Positions 1-7,379 of a stretch of 16,271 nt of DNA are shown here, in pieces. Source of the DNA: Gammaproteobacteria bacterium (GTDB taxonomy: Bacteria > Pseudomonadota > Gammaproteobacteria > GRL18); assembly GCA_024511395.1 (NCBI GenBank), contig JANELJ010000010.1, positions 1 through 16,271 of the forward strand. The letters run 5' to 3'. Below the pieces are notes generated by a model. It made no database searches. It had not been told where the DNA came from and saw only the letters and a program-made list of their open reading frames with translations. Numbering within the stretch: the stretch's first letter is position 1; each line of letters opens with the position of its first letter. Made by a program: the position numbers and the translations under genes.

Positions 1-72
1 AAACTCATGTATAGCTACCAGTAATGTAATGGTAAAAATAAAGGCAGGTAAGGTTGTAGCTAGATTATTCAT
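1..72 (-). CDS. rseP: RseP-like site-2 zinc metalloprotease, N-terminal 24 codons only
   Basis: Only the first 24 codons are inside the window; the gene runs off the left edge. The peptide is a hydrophobic first transmembrane segment ending in AIHEF. H22 and E23 would begin the HExxH zinc site typical of the start of RseP/MucP site-2 proteases. In that family the protease sits in the inner membrane and cleaves the anti-sigma factor RseA/MucA after DegS/AlgW, releasing sigma-E/AlgU. The ATG at 72-70 has an in-frame TAA two codons upstream (76-78), so it is the earliest possible ATG in this frame. No clear Shine-Dalgarno sequence precedes it. It follows dxr by 48 bases on the same strand, the conserved dxr-rseP order of Pseudomonas-like bacteria. 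Identity rests on context plus the HE motif; the rest of the protein is not visible. Confidence 0.85.
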   Translation of the reverse strand, partial: MNNLATTLPAFIFTITLLVAIHEF

Positions 73-120
73 AAATTAGACAGTACAGTTTTAACCATTT
101 TTTTGAAGGAACCCGAAATA

Positions 121-1329
121 TCAGCTTAACAGCAATTCATTCGCTGTGATCCGTGCCTGTTGATCGGCACTTAATACTACATCCATAGTGTTAACATTGT
201 GCACTGTTAAGCGTTCCATTGTCTGCTCAACGAGCCGGGCAATTTGAGTAAAGGCAATTTTTTCATTTAAAAAAGCATCCACAGCCACTTCATTGGCCGC
301 ATTTAATATAGCCGGAGCAGAGCCTCCCAGACGCAGGGCATTATAAGCCAAACGCAGACAGACAAAACGTTCAAAATCAGGCGCCTGAAAATTCAGCTGC
401 GCCACCTGAAAAATATCCAGTTGTTCAACACCAGAGGCCATACGCTCCGGCCAGGCCATGGCATGAGCAATGGGGGTTCTCATATCAGGATTACCCAACT
501 GCGCCAGTACCGAGCCATCATTGTAGGATACCATGGAATGGATCACACTTTGCGGATGGATCACCACCTGAATATCATCCGCCGTGGCATTAAACAGCCA
601 GCTGGCTTCAATGACTTCCAGTCCCTTGTTCATCATGGTAGCCGAATCCACAGAGATTTTCCGACCCATTTCCCAGTTGGGGTGAGCACAGGCCTGATCC
701 GGCGTCACATTGGGCAGTTCAGACAGTGATTTGTTCAGAAAGGGGCCGCCGGAAGCGGTCAGCAGGATTTTTTCAACACCAAAGTCATGCAAACTGCCCA
801 TCTGATTCGATGAGGCTGAATTGGCCTTCATTAGCTGGCTAGGCATAGACTGAAAAATCGCATTATGTTCACTGTCTATGGGCAGCAGCACAGCATTATT
901 GTCCTTGACGGCCTGCATAAATAAAGCACCTGACATAACCAGGGATTCTTTGTTAGCCAGTAAAATTCGCTTGCCGGCATGAGCCGCCGCCATCGATGAA
1001 CTTAAACCGGCCGCCCCGACTATGGCCGCCATTACATAATCCACAGCCGGATCAGAGGCTATTTTGTCCAGGGCATCAGCCCCGGAAAGTACCTGTATGG
1101 CCTGGGTATCCGGATGGGCTTTTAATTTCTGAGCCAGTTGTTCGGCACTGTTTTCATCTACCATAACCGCATAAGCCGGCACAAAGTCCAGACATTGCTG
1201 GTACAGTCGCTCAACATTATTATTAGCGGTCAGGGCCCAGGCCCGAAAGCGTTCCGACTGGCGTGAGATAACATCCAAGGTACTAGTGCCTATGGAACCG
1301 GTAGCCCCTAAAATAGCAATATTTATCAT
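121..1329 (-). CDS. dxr: 1-deoxy-D-xylulose 5-phosphate reductoisomerase
   Basis: Cytoplasmic NADPH-dependent enzyme of the non-mevalonate (MEP) pathway; it converts 1-deoxy-D-xylulose 5-phosphate to 2-C-methyl-D-erythritol 4-phosphate for isoprenoid synthesis. The 402 residues match the usual length (about 398 in E. coli). Visible motifs are the NADPH loop GATGSIG (8-14), LLANKESL (123-130), the metal-binding D152 and E154 in IDSEH, ASGGPF (192-197), [15 protein letters not shown] (216-230), E238 in [15 protein letters not shown] (258-265) and [16 protein letters not shown] (279-294). The stretch between IDSEH and ASGGPF is a few residues longer than in E. coli and rich in Ser/Asn/Gln, probably a surface loop. 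It lies 39 bases after cdsA and before rseP. Its product feeds the isoprenoid pool used by UppS, encoded two genes upstream. Confidence 0.97.
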   Translation of the reverse strand: MINIAILGATGSIGTSTLDVISRQSERFRAWALTANNNVERLYQQCLDFVPAYAVMVDENSAEQLAQKLKAHPDTQAIQVLSGADALDKIASDPAVDYVMAAIVGAAGLSSSMAAAHAGKRILLANKESLVMSGALFMQAVKDNNAVLLPIDSEHNAIFQSMPSQLMKANSASSNQMGSLHDFGVEKILLTASGGPFLNKSLSELPNVTPDQACAHPNWEMGRKISVDSATMMNKGLEVIEASWLFNATADDIQVVIHPQSVIHSMVSYNDGSVLAQLGNPDMRTPIAHAMAWPERMASGVEQLDIFQVAQLNFQAPDFERFVCLRLAYNALRLGGSAPAILNAANEVAVDAFLNEKIAFTQIARLVEQTMERLTVHNVNTMDVVLSADQQARITANELLLS

Positions 1330-1368
1330 GTAATTTGTCTCATTCGCTAAAGATCGCTTAGTGCATGA

Positions 1369-2232
1369 TTAAAAAGCGGAAGATGCGTTATGCAGATAGG
1401 TCAATGACAGGGCAATATAAAATACCGGTGCTGCAGCCGTCACACTGTCCATACGATCCAGAATACCACCATGACCGGGTAGAATATTACCGCTGTCTTT
1501 CAGATTGGCCTGGCGTTTAAACATACTTTCCATAAGATCACCGGCTACTGAAAAAATTACGGTTACTAGGCTGATCCCTGTAATATACAGATAATCCTGC
1601 ATACCGGCGTTATTCCACAGAGCAAAAACCAAGGCAATAAACAATGCCAGCAGCATACCGCCGTACACCCCTTCCCTGGATTTACCCGGACTGATAGCTG
1701 GAGCCAGCTTGTTTTTACCAAAACGCCGACCGGAAAAATAAGCCCCGGTATCAGCAGCCCAGACCAGCATCATTACGGATAATACCAGATAAGGCCCGCT
1801 AATTTGCCCATCACCAATCTGCACAGCAGAAATAGCATGGATTGCCGTCAGTGAATACCAGGTCATGGTCAGCAGGATTACTCCCAGCACCGCAATCATC
1901 GGTGGCCTGTCTTTCCAGAAAGACGCACTGCTCGGGTAAGCAAAAATTAACAACAGGGCTAACAGCCAGAAACCGGCTGACACAGCATTCATTACCATAG
2001 GTGAAATAACAAAATTAATTAACCAGAGGGAATAAATGACCGTAGTAACAATAACGACATAAGCCAGCTTAGCCAGAACAGAGGGAAATTTCGCAAACCC
2101 GGCCCATTCATAAGCGGCAATTAAGGTAACTACACCGATAACCGCTGCAAAAGACTGATTGCCTAAAAACAGGATGGTATACAGTGCAAGGGGAAGTAAA
2201 ACAAGGGCAGTAATGATTCTCAGCTTTAACAT
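1369..2232 (-). CDS. cdsA: phosphatidate cytidylyltransferase (CDP-diglyceride synthase)
   Basis: Integral inner-membrane enzyme that makes CDP-diacylglycerol from CTP and phosphatidic acid, the branch point for all major phospholipids. The 287 residues contain about seven or eight hydrophobic segments, beginning at residues 5-22 and 28-45. The family signature is intact at 236-262: S236, K239-R240, K245-D246, H254-G255-G256 and D259-R260-M261-D262. The upstream conserved segment WAADTGAYFSGRRFGKNK (158-175) is followed by PGKSREG (182-188). Length is normal for the family. It starts at an ATG three bases after the uppS stop, so the two genes are very likely cotranscribed and translationally coupled. 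No defect is seen. Confidence 0.96.
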   Translation of the reverse strand: MLKLRIITALVLLPLALYTILFLGNQSFAAVIGVVTLIAAYEWAGFAKFPSVLAKLAYVVIVTTVIYSLWLINFVISPMVMNAVSAGFWLLALLLIFAYPSSASFWKDRPPMIAVLGVILLTMTWYSLTAIHAISAVQIGDGQISGPYLVLSVMMLVWAADTGAYFSGRRFGKNKLAPAISPGKSREGVYGGMLLALFIALVFALWNNAGMQDYLYITGISLVTVIFSVAGDLMESMFKRQANLKDSGNILPGHGGILDRMDSVTAAAPVFYIALSLTYLHNASSAF

Positions 2233-2235
2233 GTA

Positions 2236-3012
2236 TTATTTCTGCTCTTGTTCGTTTTTATTGGTACTGCTGTTAAGCTGTTCACCGGTACGGCCAAAAC
2301 GTCTTTGTCTGGAACGGAAAGAATCAATAGCCACCTGAAATTCTTTTTTGGAGAAATCCGGCCATAAAATATCGGTAAAATACAGCTCGCAATAGGCCAG
2401 TTGCCAGAGAATAAAATTACTGATCCGCTGCTCTCCCCCGGTACGGATAAATAAATCCGGCTCCGGCAGATCCCTTAATGACAGGTATTGTTGCAGGGTT
2501 TCTTCGCTGATATCTTCAGTAGACAGGCGTCCCTGCTGGACTTCATAAGCCATTTTTTTTGCCGCCTGAGTAATATCCCAGCGCCCACCGTAATTAGCGG
2601 CAATATTTAAAACCAGACCGGTGTTATCTGCAGTCTGGGCTATGGCTTTATTAATCAGGGTTTGAATTTTTTCTGGAAAAGCAGAAAGATCGCCGATAAT
2701 GCGCAATTGTACGTTATTTTCGTCTAACTTCTTAACTTCACGTGTCAGAGCCGCGGCAAACAGCTCCATTAACAGCCCCACTTCCTGTTTGGGTCGACGC
2801 CAGTTTTCGCTGCTGAAGGCAAACAGAGTCAGAGCCTCTATTTTCTGCTCAACACAACTGCTGACGATTTTTCTTACCGCACTGAGTCCGGCTTTATGAC
2901 CGGCAAAGCGCGGCATAAAACGTTTTTTGGCCCAACGACCATTGCCGTCCATAATAATACAGACATGGCGTAAATCATTTCCCTGGCTGCCAGTGGGCTT
3001 ATCCTCGGGCAT
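2236..3012 (-). CDS. uppS: undecaprenyl diphosphate synthase (cis-prenyltransferase)
   Basis: Makes C55 undecaprenyl diphosphate by adding isopentenyl units to farnesyl diphosphate. The dephosphorylated product is the lipid carrier for peptidoglycan and O-antigen. The 258 residues match the family (253 in E. coli). The N-terminal catalytic motif IIMDGNGRWA is at 19-28, with D22 as the catalytic aspartate. FAFSSENWRRP (64-74) and the C-terminal signature DLFIRTGGEQRISNF (186-200) with LWQLAYCELYF (202-212) are present. The C-terminal tail is Asn/Gln/Glu-rich and probably disordered. The ATG at 3012 lies one base from the frr stop, implying tight coupling. Its substrate depends on the MEP pathway, to which dxr in the same block belongs. 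Confidence 0.97.
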   Translation of the reverse strand: MPEDKPTGSQGNDLRHVCIIMDGNGRWAKKRFMPRFAGHKAGLSAVRKIVSSCVEQKIEALTLFAFSSENWRRPKQEVGLLMELFAAALTREVKKLDENNVQLRIIGDLSAFPEKIQTLINKAIAQTADNTGLVLNIAANYGGRWDITQAAKKMAYEVQQGRLSTEDISEETLQQYLSLRDLPEPDLFIRTGGEQRISNFILWQLAYCELYFTDILWPDFSKKEFQVAIDSFRSRQRRFGRTGEQLNSSTNKNEQEQK

Positions 3013-3013
3013 T

Positions 3014-3571
3014 TTAGATTTCCATCAGTTCTTTTTCTTTTTCTGCAAGAATCTGATCAATTTCCTTAACATGCTTGTCGGTCAGTTTTTGAATCTCATC
3101 CTGAGCGCGACGTTCTTCATCTTCAGAAATTTCTTTTTCTTTTTCCAGTTCCTTTAAGGAACTATTGGCATCGCGACGGATATTACGAATAGCCACCTTG
3201 GCATTTTCACCTTCCTGGCGTACCACTTTAATTAAACCTTTACGGGATTCTTCTGTTAAAGGCGGTAAAGGTAAACGTATCAGTTCACCATTAGTCGCTG
3301 GATTGAGGCCCAAATTGGAACTTAGAATGGCTTTTTCCACTACAGGGATCAGCTGTTTTTCCCACACCTGGATAGACAGCGTCCTGGAATCCAGAACAGA
3401 CACATTGGCCACCTGGTTTAAAGGGGTTTCACTGCCGTAATATTCTACGGTAATACTGTCCAGCAAACTGGTGTGTGCCCGCCCGGTTCTGATTTTCATC
3501 AGATCCTGTTTCAGGGATTCAATGGTTTTACCCATACGGGTCGCGGCATCATTTTTTACTTCATTAATCAT
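3014..3571 (-). CDS. frr: ribosome recycling factor
   Basis: RRF, with EF-G, splits post-termination 70S ribosomes. I place the start at the ATG at 3571, giving 185 residues beginning MINEVKNDA, exactly the E. coli RRF length and aligned with its N-terminus. This start has an AGGAG Shine-Dalgarno about ten bases upstream. The frame stays open to an earlier ATG at 3604, but the 11 extra residues are not family-like. Visible features are [15 protein letters not shown] (26-40), R132 in IRRDAN (131-136), and a long charged helix from about 105 to the end that forms part of the three-helix bundle of domain I. It lies 68 bases after pyrH and one base before uppS. Confidence 0.96.
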   Translation of the reverse strand: MINEVKNDAATRMGKTIESLKQDLMKIRTGRAHTSLLDSITVEYYGSETPLNQVANVSVLDSRTLSIQVWEKQLIPVVEKAILSSNLGLNPATNGELIRLPLPPLTEESRKGLIKVVRQEGENAKVAIRNIRRDANSSLKELEKEKEISEDEERRAQDEIQKLTDKHVKEIDQILAEKEKELMEI

Positions 3572-3639
3572 CTGTTTTATTCTCCTGCGGATAACACCAG
3601 GCATTATTCTGGTCTTTTATCACCCTTCACTCAGCTTTT

Positions 3640-4350
3640 TTACTCAACAAGCGTACCTTCATCGCCGCCTTCAATGACTTTCTGCAAAGCACCTTCCTTG
3701 GTCATGTTGTACACACGCACTGGCATATTATGATCCCTGCACAGAACAATAGCTGTGGCATCCATGACATTTAATTTTTTCTGCAGTACTTCATCATACG
3801 TCAGATGCTTAATTAAAGTTGCACTGGAGTCCTTAACCGGATCAGCCGTATAAACCCCATCTACCTTGGTGGCTTTAATAACCACATCGGCTTCTATTTC
3901 TATGCCGCGCAGACTGGCAGCAGAATCTGTGGTAAAAAACGGGGTTCCGGTACCGGCAGCAAAAATAACCACTCGCCCCTTTTCCAAGTGACGAATGGCC
4001 TTTCGGCGGATATAGTCTTCACAGACCTGATGAATAGGTAAAGCAGACATGACTCGTGCCGCTACACCGTTTTTTTCCAGTGCATCCTGCAGAGCTAGGG
4101 AATTAATAACAGTAGCCAGCATACCCATATGGTCACCGGCTACCCGGTCCATGCCTGAAGCAGCCAGACCGACACCACGGAAGATATTACCTCCGCCAAT
4201 AACAATACCGACCTGAACACCCTGGTTAATCAGATTCTTGACCTCTTTGGAAATGTAGGTCAGAACCTGCGGTTCAATACCAAAATTCTGTTCCCCCATT
4301 AAAGCCTCACCGCTGAGTTTTAACAGGATTCTTTGATATTTTACGCTCAC
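3640..4350 (-). CDS. pyrH: uridylate (UMP) kinase
   Basis: Bacterial UMP kinase of the amino-acid-kinase fold. It phosphorylates UMP to UDP with ATP and is normally a hexamer, activated by GTP and inhibited by UTP. The 236 residues are close to the usual 241. Motifs: KLSGEAL (11-17) for phosphate binding, [10 protein letters not shown] (50-59), [16 protein letters not shown] (68-83), [18 protein letters not shown] (134-151) and [13 protein letters not shown] (159-171). The start codon is GTG at 4350, in the frame that gives [16 protein letters not shown], with a good AGGAG seven bases upstream. Most other genes here start with ATG. It is the third gene of rpsB-tsf-pyrH-frr, and 93 bases separate it from tsf. 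Confidence 0.97.
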   Translation of the reverse strand: MSVKYQRILLKLSGEALMGEQNFGIEPQVLTYISKEVKNLINQGVQVGIVIGGGNIFRGVGLAASGMDRVAGDHMGMLATVINSLALQDALEKNGVAARVMSALPIHQVCEDYIRRKAIRHLEKGRVVIFAAGTGTPFFTTDSAASLRGIEIEADVVIKATKVDGVYTADPVKDSSATLIKHLTYDEVLQKKLNVMDATAIVLCRDHNMPVRVYNMTKEGALQKVIEGGDEGTLVE

Positions 4351-4396
4351 AGGCTGCTCCTTTTTATTATTTGGGTCGATATTTGAATTTCTCTGT

Positions 4397-4423
4397 GCTT
4401 TCTGGCCATTAAGACCAGAAAGC
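4397..4423 (-). terminator. hairpin between tsf and pyrH (weak terminator or processing site)
   Basis: A perfect 9-base inverted repeat, GCTTTCTGG (4397-4405) and CCAGAAAGC (4415-4423), encloses a 9-base loop 20 bases past the tsf stop in the tsf-to-pyrH direction. The bases following the stem on the minus strand are A-rich rather than a T run. A classical intrinsic terminator is therefore not supported. Partial termination, 3'-end protection or RNA processing are alternatives. Confidence 0.45.
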
Positions 4424-4443
4424 GGGAGAGCAGTTAAGCGAAA

Positions 4444-5325
4444 TTAACTGCCAATTTGAGCCATAACTTCTGATGCAAAATCTTCTGATTTCTTCTCAAT
4501 ACCTTCACCCACTTCCAGACGGGTAAAGCCCAGAACTTTAGCATCAGCATCTTTAACCAGTTTTTCAACGGTGATATCAGGATCTTTAACAAAAGCCTGA
4601 CCCAGCAGAGTATTGTCCTTGATAAAACGCTTAATTTTACCTTCAACAATTTTCTCAATAATATTTTCAGGCTTACCGCTGTTAGCCGCTTCGGCTGCTG
4701 CAATTTCTTTTTCCTTGGCCAGTTCAGCGGCATCAAGAGAGGCTTCATCCAGACCCTTAGGATTACTAGCGGCAACATGCATGGCCACATCCTTAATCAG
4801 TTCTTCATTACTGCCCTGCATATCAACCACTACACCAATCTTGGTACCGTGCAGATAGGCACCCAACTGACCTTCGGTTTCAAAAGTCACAAAACGACGT
4901 ACTGACATGTTTTCACCGATTTTTGCAATCATGGTTTTCAGTACCGTTTCAATGGTGTCAGAATCACCATCATTTAAAGGCATCTGCAGCAGTTCTTCAA
5001 CATTAGCCGGATTAGATTCTAAAATACGCTTAGCCACAGCGCTGGCAAAATTACCGAACTCATCACCCATGGCAACGAAGTCGGTTTCACAGTTAACTTC
5101 CAGCATGACGCCTTTTTTATTATCATCACTGAATTCTGCAACCACTTTACCTTCAGCCGCGATACGACCGGCTTTTTTGTCCGCTTTTGCCAGACCGGTT
5201 TTACGCATATGTTCGATGGCTGCATCAATATCACCATCCATTTCAACCAGTGCTTTTTTGCACTCCATCATACCTGCGCCCGTACGCTCGCGCAGTTCTT
5301 TTACCATTGCAGCAGTAATTGCCAT
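4444..5325 (-). CDS. tsf: translation elongation factor Ts
   Basis: EF-Ts is the guanine nucleotide exchange factor that releases GDP from EF-Tu. The 293 residues are slightly longer than E. coli EF-Ts (283). Visible: the N-terminal UBA-like helix with LRERTGAGMMECKKAL (11-26), and the EF-Tu-contacting VNCETDFVA (77-85) with T81-D82-F83-V84. A Lys/Glu-rich helical segment follows, including KEKEIAAAEAANSGKPENIIEKI with its terminal KIKRFIKDNTLLGQ. The ATG at 5325 is preceded by AGAGGT, a good ribosome binding site. It follows rpsB on the same strand after 138 bases that contain a terminator-like hairpin, so its level relative to S2 may be set by attenuation. Confidence 0.97.
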   Translation of the reverse strand: MAITAAMVKELRERTGAGMMECKKALVEMDGDIDAAIEHMRKTGLAKADKKAGRIAAEGKVVAEFSDDNKKGVMLEVNCETDFVAMGDEFGNFASAVAKRILESNPANVEELLQMPLNDGDSDTIETVLKTMIAKIGENMSVRRFVTFETEGQLGAYLHGTKIGVVVDMQGSNEELIKDVAMHVAASNPKGLDEASLDAAELAKEKEIAAAEAANSGKPENIIEKIVEGKIKRFIKDNTLLGQAFVKDPDITVEKLVKDADAKVLGFTRLEVGEGIEKKSEDFASEVMAQIGS

Positions 5326-5406
5326 TGTTCTTTGACCTCTGTTTCTTTAATCAGCAGAAGAGAAAAGTCTCAACTTAGTTTCTACTCACTAATTTAAATT
5401 CTCAAT

Positions 5407-5445
5407 AAAAATTGTCCGGCTTAAATCACCTGACTTAAACCGGAC
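5407..5445 (-). terminator. rpsB-tsf intergenic terminator/attenuator hairpin
   Basis: On the minus strand, GTCCGG and CCGGAC (5440-5445 and 5414-5419) form the base. An inner stem TTAA/TCA pairs with TGA/TTAA across a two-base loop, giving a long near-symmetric hairpin with A.C mismatches. Directly after it in the transcription direction comes AATTTTTATTGAG (5413-5401), a T-rich tail. It lies 18 bases past the rpsB stop. This is consistent with partial termination between S2 and EF-Ts; strength is inferred only. Confidence 0.65.
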
Positions 5446-5463
5446 TTATACACTATATAATGC

Positions 5464-6216
5464 TTATGATGTCTGCTTTTCAACTTCTTCTGCAGCATCC
5501 ACTTCAACAAAATCATCAGCAACCACTTCAGTACTGGCAGACTTGGCATCCAGAATGCTGTCAGCCACAGCCGATGTATACAGATTGATAGCACGAATTG
5601 CATCATCATTACCTGGGATAATATAATCAATACCTTCAGCTTTATTGTTGGTATCAACCACACCAATCACAGGAATACCCAGTTTATTGGCTTCCTGAAC
5701 CGCAATTTTTTCATGACCGACATCAATAACAAACAGAGCCTGAGGCAGGTTATTCATATCTTTAATACCGCCCAGACTTTTTTCCAGTTTGTCCAGTTCA
5801 CGGGAATGCATCAGCACTTCTTTTTTGGTCAGGGTATCAAAAGTACCGTCAGTAGAGGCTTTTTCCAGATACTTCAGGCGCTTGATAGACTGCTTAACGG
5901 TTTTAAAGTTAGTCAGCATACCGCCTAACCAGCGATGGTTCACATAAGACATATTACAGCGAAGAGCCTGTTCTTTAATTGCACGGCTTGCCGCACGCTT
6001 GGTGCCTACAAACAGAACCTTGCCGCGCTTGGATGCAACCTGGCTGATAAAGTTCATGGCATCATTGAACATTGGCAGCGTTTTTTCCAGGTTGATAATA
6101 TGAATTTTATTACGCTCACCGAAAATATATTGACCCATTTTAGGATTCCAGTAGCGAGTTTGGTGACCGAAATGAACGCCTGCTTCTAGCATCTGGCGCA
6201 TAGTGACTTTTGCCAT
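5464..6216 (-). CDS. rpsB: 30S ribosomal protein S2
   Basis: S2 binds late in 30S assembly at the head-body junction and helps recruit S1. I choose the ATG at 6216, giving 250 residues starting [19 protein letters not shown], the characteristic S2 N-terminus; it has AAGGA nine bases upstream. The frame is open 29 codons further, but that extension is not family-like and overlaps the leader hairpin. Features: [20 protein letters not shown] (26-45), [13 protein letters not shown] (65-77), a helical charged insert around 105-155 corresponding to the S2 coiled-coil domain, and [22 protein letters not shown] near the C-terminus. It ends in an acidic tail of about 25 residues. First gene of the leftward block; regulation probably works through its long leader. 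Confidence 0.98.
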   Translation of the reverse strand: MAKVTMRQMLEAGVHFGHQTRYWNPKMGQYIFGERNKIHIINLEKTLPMFNDAMNFISQVASKRGKVLFVGTKRAASRAIKEQALRCNMSYVNHRWLGGMLTNFKTVKQSIKRLKYLEKASTDGTFDTLTKKEVLMHSRELDKLEKSLGGIKDMNNLPQALFVIDVGHEKIAVQEANKLGIPVIGVVDTNNKAEGIDYIIPGNDDAIRAINLYTSAVADSILDAKSASTEVVADDFVEVDAAEEVEKQTS

Positions 6217-6424
6217 AATTTTTGTTCCTTTAAATAAGGGTTGGGATCTCACCCGTATCCCATAAACCAACCCGTTCAATACCTTGCAGTACATCCCGAG
6301 CACCCGGATTTATGTGTCGATACAGGTTCGGATTAATTAAATTCACAGGGAATTTAAATGATTGTCCCTGAACAGATGCTACTAACTATATAACCTACAT
6401 ATAACTTTCCACACATATCAGGGC
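6217..6424 (-). promoter_or_regulatory. rpsB 5' leader with hairpin near the ribosome binding site
   Basis: If transcription starts about seven bases past the predicted -10 element, the rpsB mRNA has a leader of roughly 200 nt. Close to the ribosome binding site it can fold a two-part hairpin. The outer stem is GGGTT/AACCC (6269-6273 with 6238-6242) and the inner stem is GGGAT/ATCCC (6257-6261 with 6243-6247). Upstream is a second 6-bp inverted repeat, CAGGGA/TCCCTG (6346-6370). In gammaproteobacteria a structured rpsB leader is a known site of translational feedback by S2. The match here is by position and structure only; I did not compare it with a covariance model. Confidence 0.55.
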
Positions 6425-6430
6425 GTGCGT

Positions 6431-6459
6431 ATTATTCCATAAAAGCCTGAAAACAACAA
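6431..6459 (-). promoter_or_regulatory. predicted rpsB promoter with GC-rich discriminator
   Basis: On the minus strand, TTGTTG (6459-6454) and AATAAT (6436-6431) are separated by 17 bases. The -10 matches the consensus at five of six bases; the -35 is weak. Immediately after the -10 comes ACGCACGCCC. A GC-rich discriminator of this kind is typical of ribosomal promoters under ppGpp/DksA stringent control. Confidence 0.55.
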
Positions 6460-6488
6460 TCTTTCTTTGCCTGTGAAAGCAATAAACT

Positions 6489-6517
6489 TTGAATATCACA
6501 GCAATAAAAGAGATAAT
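6489..6517 (+). promoter_or_regulatory. predicted map-glnD promoter
   Basis: TTGAAT (6489-6494) and GATAAT (6512-6517) are separated by exactly 17 bases. The -35 matches the sigma-70 consensus at four positions and the -10 at five. It would start transcription near 6524, leaving about a 40-base leader before map. It lies back-to-back with the predicted rpsB promoter; the two -35 elements are about 30 bases apart. Confidence 0.55.
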
Positions 6518-6564
6518 GCCCCGAACTGAATATAACAGCCTAATTTGAGCCGCAAAAAGACTAT

Positions 6565-7338
6565 ATGAGTATCAATATAAAAACCCCAGAAGAAATCGAA
6601 AAAATGCGCATCGCCGGCAAGCTGGCCGCCGATGTACTGGAAATGATCACACCTCATGTTCAGGCGGGTATTACCACCGATGAGCTGGATCGGATCTGCC
6701 ACGATTATATAGTAAATGAACAGCAGGCCATCCCTGCTCCGCTGGATTATCATGGTTTTCCAAAATCCATCTGTACCTCTGTCAATAATCAGATCTGCCA
6801 CGGCATCCCCAGTGACAAAAAACTTAAAAGCGGTGATATTATCAATGTAGATATTACCGTAATCAAAGACGGTTACCATGGCGACACCAGTATGATGTTT
6901 ATGATTGGCAAGCCTAAAATTCTGTCCGAACGCTTATGCCGGGTCAGTCGCGAATGTCTGTATATGGGTATAGAAATGGTCAAACCAGGCATTCACCTAG
7001 GGGATATCGGCTATGCCATATCCAGACACGCTGAAAAAGAGAATTTTTCCGTGGTCAGAGAGTACTGTGGTCATGGTATCGGGCTTAACTTCCACGAAGA
7101 TCCCCAAGTACTTCATTATGGCAAACCCGGCACCCGCGAAGTTCTGGAAGAAGGCATGACGTTTACCATTGAGCCCATGATCAATGCCGGTAAGCGTCAT
7201 GTCAGAGTGTTACCGGATAAATGGACGGTGGTGACCAAGGACCGCAGCCTGTCTGCGCAATGGGAGCATACCATTTTAGTCACCACTGACGGCTTTGAAA
7301 TACTCACCCTGCGTGAAGGCGAAACCAGTCCGATTTAA
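6565..7338 (+). CDS. map: type I methionine aminopeptidase
   Basis: Removes the initiator methionine from nascent proteins in the cytoplasm using a two-metal centre. The 257 residues match the family (264 in E. coli). The full set of metal ligands is visible: D96 (INVDITV), D107 (GDTSM), H170 (YCGHGIG), E203 (TIEPM) and E234 (QWEHT). The substrate-contacting histidines H79 (QICHGIP) and H177 (NFHEDP) are also present. There is no N-terminal zinc-finger or SH3 extension, so this is type Ia. The ATG at 6565 has only a weak purine-rich stretch upstream. Divergence from rpsB and position ahead of glnD follow the conserved gammaproteobacterial arrangement. Confidence 0.97.
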   Translation: MSINIKTPEEIEKMRIAGKLAADVLEMITPHVQAGITTDELDRICHDYIVNEQQAIPAPLDYHGFPKSICTSVNNQICHGIPSDKKLKSGDIINVDITVIKDGYHGDTSMMFMIGKPKILSERLCRVSRECLYMGIEMVKPGIHLGDIGYAISRHAEKENFSVVREYCGHGIGLNFHEDPQVLHYGKPGTREVLEEGMTFTIEPMINAGKRHVRVLPDKWTVVTKDRSLSAQWEHTILVTTDGFEILTLREGETSPI

Positions 7339-7350
7339 TTCTGAAACTAA

Positions 7351-7359
7351 CCCCCCCCC
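7351..7359. repeat. 9-base C homopolymer between map and glnD
   Basis: Nine consecutive C residues lie 12 bases after the map stop and 20 bases before the glnD ATG. Long single-base tracts can change length by replication slippage and are also prone to sequencing error. This one is outside both coding regions, so a length change would alter only the intercistronic spacing. Confidence 0.9.
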
Positions 7360-7379
7360 AACCTGATGGAAACTTATTG

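Noticed and set aside
3572..3604. Eleven-codon N-terminal extension of frr from the ATG at 3604
   Set aside because: The shorter 185-residue form matches E. coli RRF in length and N-terminus and has a better ribosome binding site; the extension is not family-like.
3596..3613. ACCAG/CTGGT inverted repeat between pyrH and frr
   Set aside because: Only five base pairs and no T tract; too weak to call a terminator or regulator.
4434..4790. A 118-codon open frame inside tsf on the same strand
   Set aside because: It is a Leu/Lys/Trp-rich out-of-frame reading of a well-supported gene with no recognisable domain.
6217..6303. Twenty-nine-codon N-terminal extension of rpsB
   Set aside because: S2 proteins start at the [13 protein letters not shown] position; the extension overlaps the leader hairpin and has no family similarity that I recognise.
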